Source: Streptomyces sp. MA5143a
Lineage (GTDB): Bacteria; Actinomycetota; Actinomycetes; Streptomycetales; Streptomycetaceae
DNA: 64,000 nucleotides
Assembly: GCF_900290235.1 (NCBI RefSeq)
Contig: NZ_OLMK01000017.1
Span: 48,245-112,244, forward strand
Direction: 5' to 3'
Shown here: positions 1-8,604 of the stretch, piece by piece
Position numbering within the stretch: the first letter of the stretch is position 1
Layout: each line of letters starts with the position of its first letter
Notes under the pieces: model-generated
Databases searched by the model: none
Seen by the model: the letters and a program-made list of their open reading frames with translations, nothing else
Told to the model about the DNA's origin: nothing
Translations under genes and position numbers: made by a program

Positions 1-737
1 GCGACGAGGGCGGCGATCGCGTCGGTCATGGCCCGGGGGACGGGGACACCGGCGGTGAAGGTGCCGAGGGCGGCGATACCAGCCGTGCGGTGGTTGAAGC
101 CCTGGGTGTGGGCGCCGGTGACGGGGCGGTCGACGCCGCCCGCACGGCCCTCGTAGATGGTGCCGCAGCGGTCGACCACGAAGTTGTAGCCGATGTCGTC
201 CCACTCCCGGGTGCCGGTCTGGCCGGCGTACAGATAGCGGATGATGCGGGGCGCGTCGGCGCAGTCGTAGCCGTTCGGTGAGTCCGTGTGATGGATGAAG
301 ACGGCGGCGACCTGGTCGTCGTAGCGTGCGGGCGGCTGGCTGCGGCCGTCCCCGGCGAGCCAGCGGCTCCTCGGCACGATGGGCGGCCGGGGTGCCTGGT
401 GCGTCTTGTGCGACTGGGAGGGCCGGGCCGCCACGGGGCTGGGAGCCCGGCCGCCCGAGCCGTCCACGCCGATCGCGCACAGCACCAGCGCGAGGACGGC
501 GGCGACACCGGGCAGACAGGCCAGCGCCAGGAGGACGGGGCGCGACGGGCGGGGGAGCCCTCGCCGGGTGCCCCGGTGGCGGGCGGGCCGGGGGGCGGGT
601 GCGGTCCGCGCGGCGGTGGCGCCGCGCGGACCCCGTATTCGCGCGACCGTGAGGCCGCGCGGAGTCCGTGTTCGGCGCCGCCCCGCACGGAGTGGCCGAC
701 GTCGTGGCGATCCCCGCGACTTCCGGAACACACGCAT
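1..737 (-). CDS. N-acetylmuramoyl-L-alanine amidase (PGRP/amidase_2 family), C-terminus cut by window edge
   Basis: Peptidoglycan amidase that should cleave the bond between MurNAc and L-alanine outside the membrane. Read from ATG at 737 (GGAG about 9 bases upstream) the product begins MRVFRKSR, has a basic, Arg-rich cytoplasmic stretch, one hydrophobic segment at about residues 67-90, a Gly/Pro/Ala linker, then a PGRP domain. Visible landmarks are PIVPRSRW, the zinc-ligand region FIHHT near residue 148, GYDCADAP, YLYAGQTG, DIGYNFVVD, TIYEGR and GAHTQGFN. The end of the domain, including the last part of the zinc site, lies beyond base 1. The single N-terminal helix suggests a membrane-anchored rather than released enzyme. 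The family call is firm; the anchoring is inferred. Confidence 0.85.
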   Translation of the reverse strand, partial: MRVFRKSRGSPRRRPLRAGRRRTRTPRGLTVARIRGPRGATAARTAPAPRPARHRGTRRGLPRPSRPVLLALACLPGVAAVLALVLCAIGVDGSGGRAPSPVAARPSQSHKTHQAPRPPIVPRSRWLAGDGRSQPPARYDDQVAAVFIHHTDSPNGYDCADAPRIIRYLYAGQTGTREWDDIGYNFVVDRCGTIYEGRAGGVDRPVTGAHTQGFNHRTAGIAALGTFTAGVPVPRAMTDAIAALV

Positions 738-958
738 GCACCGAGCCTCACTCCGATGCGCCCCCGCCGCCCTGTGGGTTGCGCCACCCGGGTGAACGGA
801 TTGGAACCATCGTCCCGGTCCGGGTCGTTTTCACGATTCAGGCGGACGGGCGTACCGGTGGCCGATTCCCGCACGCCACCGGCGTGCCGTGCGGGCGTGA
901 CTGATCACTGCGCCCACCCCACGCGTACTACTGGGTCCCGAAAGAGAGAGGCGCTGGA

Positions 959-2143
959 GTGGACGTGCTCGACATCCTGCTGATGCTGGTGATCCTGGCC
1001 TACGCGGCGTCCGGTTACCGTCGCGGCCTGGTAGCGGGATGTGTGTCCCTCGCCGGTTTCGTGGGCGGCGCGGTGGTGGGCGTGTGGATCCTGCCGTGGA
1101 TGATGGAGCTGGTCGAGCCGGGCACCCCCGCGGCGACGGTCACGGCGGTGCTCACCGTGCTGGTGCCGGGTGTGATCGGGCACGAACTGGCGGGCCGGCT
1201 GGCGCTGCGGCTGCGCCGCGAGATAGACCGCAGCCCGCTGCGCGTGGCCGACGGCATAGGCGGGGCGGCGGCCAATTCGATCGCCGTGCTCATCGTGGCG
1301 TGGGTGGCCGCGAGCGTCCTCGGGGCGTCCTCGTCGCCGCTGGTGACCAACTCGATCCGCAACTCCGCGCTGCTGGGCGCCGTGCAGAACACCATGCCGG
1401 ACACCACTCCGACCTGGTTCTCCAACGCCACGTCCGCGCTGACCGAGGCGGGTTTCCCGCAGGTCTTCAACCCGTTCGAGAACGAGGCGACGGCCGAGGT
1501 CGCCAAGCCCTCCGGGGACAGTGTGACGGCCGCGGCGACGAACGCCGCCAAGCGCAGCACGGTCAAGATCGAGGGCGTCGCGGGGACGCAGGGCCGCGAG
1601 GGCAGCGGCTTCGTGTACGCGCGCGAGCACGTGATGACGAACGCGCACGTGGTGGCGGGCATCGACGACCCGAGTGTGCGGGTGGGCGGCGTGGGCCGGG
1701 CGTTCGAGGGGCGGGTCGTGCTCTTCGACCCGGAGAAGGATGTCGCGGTGCTCTATGTGCCGGGTCTGGAGGCGCCGGTCCTCCGCTTCGACGACACCGC
1801 CTCTCGGGGTGACGCGGCGGTCGTCGCCGGGTACCCGGAGGACGGCGGGCTCGACCTCCAGGCGGCCACGGTCGCCAGCCGCATCGACGCGACCGGCCGG
1901 AACATCTACAACACGGACGCGGTCACCCGCGAGATCTACTCGATCCGCTCCACCGTCCGCCCCGGCAACTCCGGCGGCCCCCTCCTCACCACCGAGGGCC
2001 AGGTCTACGGCGTCGTCTTCGCCCGCTCCACGTCCGACGCGGAGACGGGGTACGTCCTGACGGTCGACGAGGTCGCCCCCGAGGCGAACAGCGCGGCGAA
2101 CGCGACGAAGGCGGTGGACACCGGGGAACTCGTCACGTCGTGA
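959..2143 (+). CDS. MarP-family membrane-anchored trypsin-like serine protease
   Basis: CvpA-type membrane domain fused to a chymotrypsin-fold protease, as in MarP of mycobacteria, a periplasmic protease linked to acid and oxidative stress resistance. The first about 135 residues hold several hydrophobic helices (from LDILLMLVILAYAASG onward). The protease follows with the full triad: His230 in MTNAHVVAG, Asp261 in EKDVAVL, and Ser338 in RPGNSGGPL. Length 394 aa is normal for the family. Start is GTG at 959, with GAGAGAGG about 8 bases upstream. It is a stand-alone gene running towards a convergent acetyltransferase. Substrate unknown; in mycobacteria a peptidoglycan hydrolase is a known MarP target, and a peptidoglycan amidase sits just upstream here on the other strand. 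Confidence 0.9.
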   Translation: MDVLDILLMLVILAYAASGYRRGLVAGCVSLAGFVGGAVVGVWILPWMMELVEPGTPAATVTAVLTVLVPGVIGHELAGRLALRLRREIDRSPLRVADGIGGAAANSIAVLIVAWVAASVLGASSSPLVTNSIRNSALLGAVQNTMPDTTPTWFSNATSALTEAGFPQVFNPFENEATAEVAKPSGDSVTAAATNAAKRSTVKIEGVAGTQGREGSGFVYAREHVMTNAHVVAGIDDPSVRVGGVGRAFEGRVVLFDPEKDVAVLYVPGLEAPVLRFDDTASRGDAAVVAGYPEDGGLDLQAATVASRIDATGRNIYNTDAVTREIYSIRSTVRPGNSGGPLLTTEGQVYGVVFARSTSDAETGYVLTVDEVAPEANSAANATKAVDTGELVTS

Positions 2144-2294
2144 GCATGCCGGGGAGAGGGTGGGCTGGAGAGCGTTGGCGCCGTGCGGGGGTGGGCGGTT
2201 TCCCGCCGTCATGCGCGGCGCACGGTGGCACTCCCCTGTGACGCGGGTCAGGGCGGTGGCATGCCGTCGGCGTGGGCGTCACCGTGACGTCGCG

Positions 2295-2783
2295 TCAGAG
2301 GTGGACGCCCATCAGCACGTCGTCCACATAGGCCCCGTCGAGCAGGAACTCCTCGGGCAGGACGCCCTCCACCACGAACCCCTCGGACTCGTACAGCTTC
2401 CTGGCCGGGGTGTTGTGGCCGAGCACCCGCAGGGTGAGCCGCCGGGCGCCCCGGCCGCGCGCCTCCTCCAGCGCGGCCCGCACCAGCGCCCGCGCCACCC
2501 CGGCCCCGCGCGCCTCTTCCGCCACGGCGAGCCCCTGGATCTGGCGGACATGCGCGTTGCAGTCCAGCGAGGTGGGCCGGCCCAGTCGGAGGTAGCCGAC
2601 CACGTCGCCGCCGAGTTCCGCGACGAGATGGTCGCCGGGGCCGAAGCGGTCGTCGAAGAACGGCTTGTACGGCTGCCGGGGGCGTTCCTGCACCGAGTGC
2701 AGCGTCGACCAGGTGGCCCGGTCGAGCCGGGCGAGCGCGTCCTCGTCGTCGGAGGTCGCGACCCGTATGAGGGGAAGCGGCAT
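2295..2783 (-). CDS. GNAT family N-acetyltransferase
   Basis: 162-aa single-domain acetyltransferase of the GNAT fold, which transfers an acetyl group from acetyl-CoA to an amine. The acetyl-CoA pyrophosphate loop is visible as EEARGAGVARALV (about residues 91-103), preceded by a hydrophobic strand (QIQGLAVA). The end of the domain shows GHNTPARKLYESEGF, the typical alpha4-beta6 stretch with the Tyr used as general acid in many members. The start at 2783 gives MPLPLIRVATSDDEDALARL, a normal GNAT N-terminus. It is divergent from the epimerase gene at 2877. Substrate cannot be told from the sequence. Confidence 0.88.
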   Translation of the reverse strand: MPLPLIRVATSDDEDALARLDRATWSTLHSVQERPRQPYKPFFDDRFGPGDHLVAELGGDVVGYLRLGRPTSLDCNAHVRQIQGLAVAEEARGAGVARALVRAALEEARGRGARRLTLRVLGHNTPARKLYESEGFVVEGVLPEEFLLDGAYVDDVLMGVHL

Positions 2784-2876
2784 ACGGACAACTGTACGGG
2801 GACGCACCGCGACAGTCCGGCGGCTCGGCCGGCCGCGGCGGGCCCGGTCCGTTGTTTCGCCGTACGGAGGGGCAGG

Positions 2877-3809
2877 ATGGGGGGCATGGACACAGATGCG
2901 CCCGTGGCGCCCGGTTCCCGTGTGGTGATCGCCGGGGCGTCCGGCCTGATCGGTTCGGCGTTGGCCCGGTCCCTCACCACCGACGGTTACGAGGTACGCC
3001 GACTCGTGCGGCGTGCGCCGCGCTCGGCGGACGAGGTCCGCTGGGACCCGGAGGCCCAACAGGTCGACGCGGCCGGACTGGAGGGGTGCGCGGCCCTCGT
3101 GAACCTCGCGGGCGCGGGAGTCGCCTCGCGCCGCTGGACCGACGCGTACAAGGAGACGATCCGGCGCAGCCGGGTGCTCGGCACGAAGGTGCTCGCCGAG
3201 GCCGTCGCCTCCCTGGACGCACCGCCGAGCGTCTTCGTCGCCGGCAGCGCGATCGGGTTCTACGGCGACACGGGCGACCGGGTGGTGGACGAGTTGGCGC
3301 CGGCCGGGGCGGGGTTCCTGCCGTCGGTGTGCGTGGAGTGGGAGGCGGCGGCGAAGCCCGCGGCGGACGCCGGTGTGCGGACGGTGTTCGCGCGGACCGG
3401 GCTGGTCGTGGCGCGCGGCGGGGGCGCGTGGGGGCCGCTGTTCCCGCTGTTCAAGGCCGGGGTGGGTGGACGGATGGGCGACGGGCGGCAGTACTGGAGC
3501 TTCATCTCCCTCCATGACGAGGTCGCGGCGCTGCGCCACCTCATGGAGACGCCGTCGCTGTCCGGGCCGTTCAATCTGACGGCGCCCAGCCCGAGGACCA
3601 ACGCGGAGATCACGGCGGCGATGGGCCGGGTGCTGCGTCGGCCCACGCTCCTCCCCGTGCCCGCGGCCGCCCTCCGCCTCGCCCTCGGCGGGGTCTCGTC
3701 CGACGTCCTCGGCAGTACGCGCGCCGTACCGACCCGGCTCCTGGAGTCGGGCTTCGTGTTCACGCACCCGGACATCGAGGCGGCGATCCGCGCGGCCGAG
3801 ACGGACTGA
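2877..3809 (+). CDS. TIGR01777 family NAD-dependent epimerase (SulA/YfcH-like)
   Basis: 310-aa short-chain dehydrogenase-type protein. The nucleotide-binding motif GASGLIGSAL sits at about residues 16-25, and the family hallmarks VNLAGAG, RRWT, FVAGSAIGFYGD, RTGLVVARGGGAWGPLFPLFK and FNLTAPSP follow, ending in a DUF1731-like C-terminal region. These match the TIGR01777 group, whose substrate is not known. Two in-frame ATGs compete. ATG at 2877 has GGAGG six bases upstream and is preferred; ATG at 2886 (MDTDAPV) would have 15-base spacing. A GC-rich tandem-repeat array starts right after the stop codon. Confidence 0.88.
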   Translation: MGGMDTDAPVAPGSRVVIAGASGLIGSALARSLTTDGYEVRRLVRRAPRSADEVRWDPEAQQVDAAGLEGCAALVNLAGAGVASRRWTDAYKETIRRSRVLGTKVLAEAVASLDAPPSVFVAGSAIGFYGDTGDRVVDELAPAGAGFLPSVCVEWEAAAKPAADAGVRTVFARTGLVVARGGGAWGPLFPLFKAGVGGRMGDGRQYWSFISLHDEVAALRHLMETPSLSGPFNLTAPSPRTNAEITAAMGRVLRRPTLLPVPAAALRLALGGVSSDVLGSTRAVPTRLLESGFVFTHPDIEAAIRAAETD

Positions 3810-3836
3810 GGCGACCCCGACCGCACGCGACGCCCG

Positions 3837-4134
3837 GTGCCTGGGCGCGGCCGGGTCGCGGCCGGCGCCCTGGGCGGACCGGGTCGCGGCCGGCGCCCTG
3901 GGCGGACCGGGTCGCGGCCGGCGCCCCTGGGCGGACAGGTTGTTGTCTGGCACCCCACGGGCGGACCGGGCTCGCGCCCAGCACCCCACGGGCGGACCGG
4001 GCTTGCGCCCAGCACCCCACGGGCGGACCGGGCTTGCGCCCAGCACCCCACGGGCGGACCGGGCTTGCGCCCAGCACCCCACGGGCGGACCGGGCTTGCG
4101 CCCAGCGCCCCACGGAGGGACCGGGCTTGTGCCC
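3837..4134. repeat. GC-rich minisatellite: 28-bp units followed by 31-bp units
   Basis: Two related tandem arrays lie head to tail after the epimerase gene. About three units of 28 bp (core TGGGCGGACCGGG...GCGGCCGGCGCCC) run from about 3840 to 3930. About six units of 31 bp follow, with starts at 3979, 4010, 4041, 4072 and 4103 preceded by a variant copy. The middle 31-bp copies are identical; the outer ones have point changes. Each 31-bp unit contains GGGCTTGCGCCC, which can fold as a 4-bp stem with a 4-base loop. Because neither 28 nor 31 is a multiple of three, the open frames across it on both strands are repeat artefacts, not genes. There are no spacers, so it is not CRISPR. Confidence 0.9.
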
Positions 4135-4420
4135 GGCGCTTCCGGGGCTCGCCAGGGGCCGGCGCGGACCCTCATCGCGAGCCCCCGGCCTCCCGGGTCC
4201 GCACCGCACCGGCCCCCCGGCCGAGCCGGTGGGGGTGGGACCAGGGAGGCGTCGCGGGGACGCCGGGCGCACGCACCTTCCCGGCATGCCCCCGTGCGAG
4301 GGTCGCGCGCGACTTCCCCGGTCAGCGCCGAGAACCGCACCCTCGTCCCGAACTCAGGTATTCCAGAAGGCGGTTGAGGGCATGACGTCCCCAGCAGCCG
4401 CGCGACCTCGGGAGGGGCAC
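4135..4420. other. Intergenic stretch before the FAD oxidoreductase, no gene seen
   Basis: After the minisatellite about 285 bases of GC-rich sequence lead to the oxidoreductase start. I see no ORF with a credible ribosome binding site and no strong hairpin. It presumably contains the promoter of the following gene, but no clear -35/-10 pair can be named. Confidence 0.4.
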
Positions 4421-5830
4421 GTGCTTGAGTCGGTGTACCAATCGACGTACTCAGCGGACACGGAGACCGTGGACGTCATCGTCGTCGGAGCCGGCGTGGC
4501 CGGCCTCGCCGCGGCCGGACATCTGACCAGGGCGGGTCTGACGACCACCGTCCTGGAGGCCGCGCCCGCCATCGGCGGCCGGATGTCGACCGAGAAGATC
4601 GACGGCTTCCGCCTCGACCGCACCGCCCAGTTGCTCTGCACGTCCTACCCCGAACTGCGCCGCACGCCGGGCCTGGACACCCTGCCCCTGCGCCCGTTCG
4701 CCCCGGGAGTCCTGCTGTACGCCGACGGTCACCACCACCGGGCCGGCGCCACCCCGCCCCTACGGAGCGCAAGGGGCGCACTCACAGCCGCGCGCGCCCT
4801 CGCAAGCGCCCCCAGGCTGCCCCGGAACGGAGGCCGCGCACAGGGCCGCCTCCAGGCCCGGCCGGCGGGTGTCCGGCCGGGCCGGCTGGGCGCCCCGGCC
4901 GACCAGTCCCGGCTGGCCATGGCGCTGGCCCGACTGGCCGCGACCGCGCCGGAACGGCTCGCCACCCGCGTGGAGCTCCCGATCGCCGAAGCCCTCGCGA
5001 CCCGAGGCTTCCCGCCCCGGACGATCGACGGTTTCGTACGGCCCCTGCTGGCCGCCCTGCTCGCGGACCCGGCCCTGCGGACCTCCAGCCGCTGTGCCGA
5101 TCTGGCCCTGCACGCCTTCGCGACGGGCCGGTTGTGCCTGCCGGAGGGCGGCGCCGACACCCTCCCGGAACTGCTCGCCGCGGCCCTGCCGCCGGGCACC
5201 GTCCGTACCGGGGTCAGGGCCACCGCGATCAGCACGACCTCGGTGACGACGGCCGACCACGGTGAACTCCCCTGCCGGGCCGTGGTCCTGGCCACGGACG
5301 CCCGGTCCGCGGCCGAGCTGCTGCCGGGGCTGCGCGTACCGGACTTCCACCCGGTGACCGTGCTGCACCACGCCACCGACGAACTCCCGCCGGGCGAGGG
5401 GGCGCTGATCCTCGACGCCGACCGGGGCGGCCCCGTCTCTCACACGGCGGTCATCAGCCAGGTCGACCCGACCCGGGCACCGGCGGGCCGCGCCCTCATC
5501 ACCTCCACGGTGCTCGGCACACCGCCGGACGCGGCCCATCTGGACGCCACCGTCCGCGCCCAACTGGCCCGGCTGTACCGCACGTCCACGGCCCGGTGGG
5601 AGCTGCTGGCGGTCCATCACGAGCCCGAGGCCGTGCCCGCGATGCCCGCGCCGCACGACCTGCGGCGCCCGGTGCGGCTGCTGGCCGGTCTGTACGTCTG
5701 CGGCGACCACCGGGACACCAGCACCGTCCAGGGCGCCCTCCACTCGGCGCGCCGGGCCGCCCACGCCGTCCTCACGGACCTGGACGCCCACCCGACACCC
5801 ATGGAGGAGGCCCTCGAGACGGCCGCCTGA
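4421..5830 (+). CDS. FAD-dependent oxidoreductase (amine oxidase / phytoene desaturase-like)
   Basis: 469-aa flavoprotein. The Rossmann FAD site VDVIVVGAGVAGLAAAGHL begins near residue 16 and is followed by VLEAAPAIGGRM, the GG-doublet motif of the GR2/amine-oxidase family. The C-terminal part has LYVCGDHRDTSTVQGAL, the second FAD contact region, with a typical 'GD...GA' pattern. Start chosen is GTG at 4421, with GGAGGGG starting ten bases upstream; an in-frame ATG at 4382 would add 13 residues with a weaker site. It ends at a strong terminator. Substrate unknown: members act on carotenoid precursors, amines or protoporphyrinogen, and no carotenoid partner genes are nearby. Confidence 0.82.
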   Translation: MLESVYQSTYSADTETVDVIVVGAGVAGLAAAGHLTRAGLTTTVLEAAPAIGGRMSTEKIDGFRLDRTAQLLCTSYPELRRTPGLDTLPLRPFAPGVLLYADGHHHRAGATPPLRSARGALTAARALASAPRLPRNGGRAQGRLQARPAGVRPGRLGAPADQSRLAMALARLAATAPERLATRVELPIAEALATRGFPPRTIDGFVRPLLAALLADPALRTSSRCADLALHAFATGRLCLPEGGADTLPELLAAALPPGTVRTGVRATAISTTSVTTADHGELPCRAVVLATDARSAAELLPGLRVPDFHPVTVLHHATDELPPGEGALILDADRGGPVSHTAVISQVDPTRAPAGRALITSTVLGTPPDAAHLDATVRAQLARLYRTSTARWELLAVHHEPEAVPAMPAPHDLRRPVRLLAGLYVCGDHRDTSTVQGALHSARRAAHAVLTDLDAHPTPMEEALETAA

Positions 5831-5843
5831 CCGAGGCACGGCG

Positions 5844-5874
5844 AGGGGCGCCCGGAGGGTCTCCGGGCGCCCCT
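5844..5874. terminator. Rho-independent-type bidirectional terminator hairpin
   Basis: Perfect 14-bp stem (AGGGGCGCCCGGAG at 5844-5857 pairing with 5861-5874) with a 3-base loop, placed between the convergent oxidoreductase and helical-repeat regulator genes. No U-tract, as usual for Streptomyces hairpin terminators. Confidence 0.85.
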
Positions 5875-5906
5875 GAGCGTGCGGCACAGGGGCCGCCGCA
5901 CGCCTC

Positions 5907-7346
5907 CTAACCCAGAGCGGCCACCTTGTCCCGGTAGCCCCTCACCGGGGCGGCGTCCCGGTACGGCTCCAGACGGCGCTCGAAGTCGCGGACGTACTCC
6001 ACGGCGCGCACCGAACGCATCTCCGCGGCCTGCCCGGCGGCCTCCGCGCCCAACTGGCAGGCCTGGTCCAGCTCACCGAGCCCGAGGCGGGCGGAGGCGA
6101 GCACCACCCGGCAGAACAGGCGGCTGCGGGCGAAGGCGGGCGCCCTCAGCTGGAGCGACCGCTCGGCATGCTGGGCGGCGGCGCGGTACTGCTGGAGGTC
6201 GCGGTGGCTGTGCCCGAACTCGTCGGCGAGCTGGGCCTCGTCGAAGAAGCGCGCCCAGTAGGGGACCTCGTCGCCGGGGCGGGCGGCCTCCAGGGCCCGT
6301 TCGGCGCGGACCAGCGCAGCCGTGGAGGCCCGTACCTCACCGAGGACCGCGTGCCCGCGGGCCTCGACGGCGTGCAGCAGCGACTGCACGACCGGCGGCA
6401 CGGCGGACCCGACGCCCTGCTGGGCGACGCGCGCGAGCTGCACGGCCTCCCGTCCGTGCCCCAGGTAGACCGCCTGCCGGCTCATCGTGATGAGGACGTA
6501 CGCCCCGTACGCCCGGTCGCCCGCCGCCTGCGCCAGGCGCAGCGCCTGCACGAAGTACCGCTGGGCGAGCCCGTGGGCGCCGATGTCGTACGAGGTCCAG
6601 CCGGCGAGGCGGGTGAGGTCGGCGGCGGCCGCGAAGAGCCGTCGGCCCACCTGTTCGCCGTAGGCGCCGCGCAGCATCGGCTCGGCCTCGTGCTCCAGGT
6701 AGCGCACGAGGGCCTGGCGGGCGTGGCCTCCGCCGTAGGCGTTGTCGAGGGCGCGGAAGAGTTCGCCGACCGAGCGGAGGGCGGCGATGTCCCCGGAGGT
6801 GACCTTCTGGCCGGGGCCGCGCTCGGTCTGGCTGCGCTGCCGGGGGACGGCCGGGCGGCCCTGCGGGGGGACGCGGGTGGCGGCCGGGTCGCCCCGGCCC
6901 ACCCGGTCGTCGGCGCGGCCGATCAGCCAGTCCCGGCTGGGGACGACGAGTCCGGCCGGGGTGAAGGCGATCTTCCGCAGTTCGGCGTGGCTGCCGGAGT
7001 CCTTGCGCCACAGACCGCTGACGATGTCGATGGCCTCCTCGGGGGTCGCGGCGAACTCCAGCCCCGCGTACACGGGGGCGCAGGCGTCGAGCCCGAGGTC
7101 CTGTGCGGTGAGCCTGCGGCCGAGGCGGCGGGTGAACACCTCGGCGATGAGCGCGGGCGTGGTGCCCCTCGGCTGCTGGCCTCGCAGCCAGCGGGTGACC
7201 GAGGTCTTGTCGTATCTGAGATCGAGGCCGTGTTCGAGACCGAGCTGGTCCACACGACGCGCTAGTCCCGCGTTGGAGAACCCCGCTTCTGCGATGAGGG
7301 CGGCGAGCTGGCGGTTGGGGGTGCGCTGCGCGGGTCGTTCCGTCAT
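5907..7346 (-). CDS. Helical-repeat (TPR-like) transcriptional regulator, NsdA-like
   Basis: 479-aa protein with an N-terminal region resembling an Xre-type HTH (NRQLAALIAEAGFSNAGLARRV, then KTSVTRWLRGQQPRG at about residues 45-59). A long alpha-helical part follows with tetratricopeptide-like segments, for example ALRLAQAAGDRAYGAYVL, HGREAVQLARVAQQG and RDLQQYRAAAQHAERSL. This layout matches the Streptomyces regulator group that includes NsdA, a negative regulator of development and antibiotic production; direct orthology is not claimed. Start is ATG at 7346, with an AGGAG site about 12 bases upstream, a little far. The gene is divergent from lipB, and the 334-bp gap contains promoters for both. 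Confidence 0.8.
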   Translation of the reverse strand: MTERPAQRTPNRQLAALIAEAGFSNAGLARRVDQLGLEHGLDLRYDKTSVTRWLRGQQPRGTTPALIAEVFTRRLGRRLTAQDLGLDACAPVYAGLEFAATPEEAIDIVSGLWRKDSGSHAELRKIAFTPAGLVVPSRDWLIGRADDRVGRGDPAATRVPPQGRPAVPRQRSQTERGPGQKVTSGDIAALRSVGELFRALDNAYGGGHARQALVRYLEHEAEPMLRGAYGEQVGRRLFAAAADLTRLAGWTSYDIGAHGLAQRYFVQALRLAQAAGDRAYGAYVLITMSRQAVYLGHGREAVQLARVAQQGVGSAVPPVVQSLLHAVEARGHAVLGEVRASTAALVRAERALEAARPGDEVPYWARFFDEAQLADEFGHSHRDLQQYRAAAQHAERSLQLRAPAFARSRLFCRVVLASARLGLGELDQACQLGAEAAGQAAEMRSVRAVEYVRDFERRLEPYRDAAPVRGYRDKVAALG

Positions 7347-7680
7347 CTGCGGTGCGGTCTCCTGCCTTCCGGGTGTCGGCGCGGTGCCCGGATTGCCTGG
7401 TGAGAAGCCTTTGCGGCCTTGTGAACGGCGTGAATGTAGCGGAGAGTAAGCGCCCGATCGCACACTTCCGCGTCGGTTCATCCGATCGTGTGAGGATTGG
7501 CCGCATGGCTGACGGGGCGAAGGCGCGGCGTACGCCGGCGGTCGCCGCCCCGTGCGCCGCTGGGACGGCCGTCGAACATCGCGCGGTCCTACGGTCGTAC
7601 AGTGGCGTGGGCGCGCCACGCGCCTGACAGAGCTATCGCGGTACCGCCGCACGGCCGTACCGCCGAGGGAGGCGCTTGCC

Positions 7681-8472
7681 GTGAGTGGGTTGCGGTTCGT
7701 CCGCATGGGGTTCGGCACGGAGGCCGTCGAGTACCAGGAGGCCTGGGACGAGCAGCGCCGGGTGCACGCGGCGCGCTTCGTCGACGAGGTCCCCGACACC
7801 GTGCTGCTCCTGGAGCACCCGCCCGTCTACACGGCCGGCCGGCGCACGGCCGACAACGAGCGCCCCCTGGACGGCACGCCCGTCATTGACGTGGACCGCG
7901 GCGGCAAGATCACCTGGCACGGGCCGGGCCAGCTCGTCGGGTACCCGATCCAGAAGCTGCCGCGCCCGGTGGACGTCGTGGCCCATGTGCGCCGCCTGGA
8001 GGAGGCCCTGATCCGCACGTGCGCCGAGTTCGGCGTGGAGACGACGCGGGTGGAGGGCCGCAGCGGGGTGTGGGTGCTGGGCGACCCCGTCGAGCAGCGT
8101 CTCGGCGGTCTCTCCCTGGACCTCGACCCCCGGATGCACGACGACGAGTTCGACCCCCGGCTCAACGGTCCCGAATACGCGCCCTCCAACGCGGGGCAGC
8201 GGCGCGAGGACCGCAAGATCGCGGCGATCGGGATCCGGGTGGCGAAGGGCGTCACGATGCACGGCTTCGCGCTGAACGTGAACCCCGACAACCGCTGGTT
8301 CGACCGGATCATCCCCTGCGGGATCCGCGACGCGGGCGTCGCGTCCCTCGCGACGGAGCTGGGTCGCGACATCACGATCGCCGAGGTCCTCCCGGTCGCC
8401 GAGAAGCACCTGCGGGAGGTACTGGAGAACGCGGACCTCCGGCCGAGGGTCGTGGAACGCGCGTCGGCGTGA
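7681..8472 (+). CDS. lipB: Octanoyl-[acyl-carrier-protein]:protein N-octanoyltransferase LipB
   Basis: Moves octanoate from acyl carrier protein to lipoyl domains of 2-oxoacid dehydrogenases and GcvH, the first step of de novo lipoate assembly. The 263-aa product has all LipB landmarks: [31 protein letters not shown], the acyl-thioester Cys213 in IIPCGI, and catalytic Lys179 in [11 protein letters not shown]. The Lys-Cys spacing of 34 equals that of E. coli Lys135/Cys169. Start is GTG at 7681 with GAGGGAGG 8 bases upstream. lipA follows on the same strand 132 bp downstream, so the two enzymes of the pathway are neighbours. Confidence 0.97.
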   Translation: MSGLRFVRMGFGTEAVEYQEAWDEQRRVHAARFVDEVPDTVLLLEHPPVYTAGRRTADNERPLDGTPVIDVDRGGKITWHGPGQLVGYPIQKLPRPVDVVAHVRRLEEALIRTCAEFGVETTRVEGRSGVWVLGDPVEQRLGGLSLDLDPRMHDDEFDPRLNGPEYAPSNAGQRREDRKIAAIGIRVAKGVTMHGFALNVNPDNRWFDRIIPCGIRDAGVASLATELGRDITIAEVLPVAEKHLREVLENADLRPRVVERASA

Positions 8473-8477
8473 GGTCC

Positions 8478-8498
8478 CGGCGGGCCGGGGGCCCGCCG
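8478..8498 (+). terminator. Hairpin after lipB
   Basis: A 9-bp GC stem (CGGCGGGCC at 8478-8486 with GGCCCGCCG at 8490-8498) and 3-base loop, six bases after the lipB stop. It may end part of the lipB transcription before lipA. Confidence 0.6.
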
Positions 8499-8604
8499 CC
8501 CGGGGAATGCGACCCGAGAGCCGAAGGTTGCCCACCTCGGGGAGCGACAACAGCACGGGCGTACCCTGGGGTGCGCCGAAGAATCGAAGCTACAGGGAGC
8601 CGAT

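Noticed and set aside
26..874. 282-codon minus-strand frame at the left edge
   Set aside because: It is in the wrong phase. The neighbouring phase starting at 737 gives a clear PGRP amidase.
3837..4134. CRISPR array
   Set aside because: Units are head to tail with no unique spacers, and there are no cas genes.
3837..4385. Open frames through the 28/31-bp repeats on both strands
   Set aside because: The unit lengths are not multiples of three, so each copy changes phase; proteins are repeat artefacts without ribosome binding sites.
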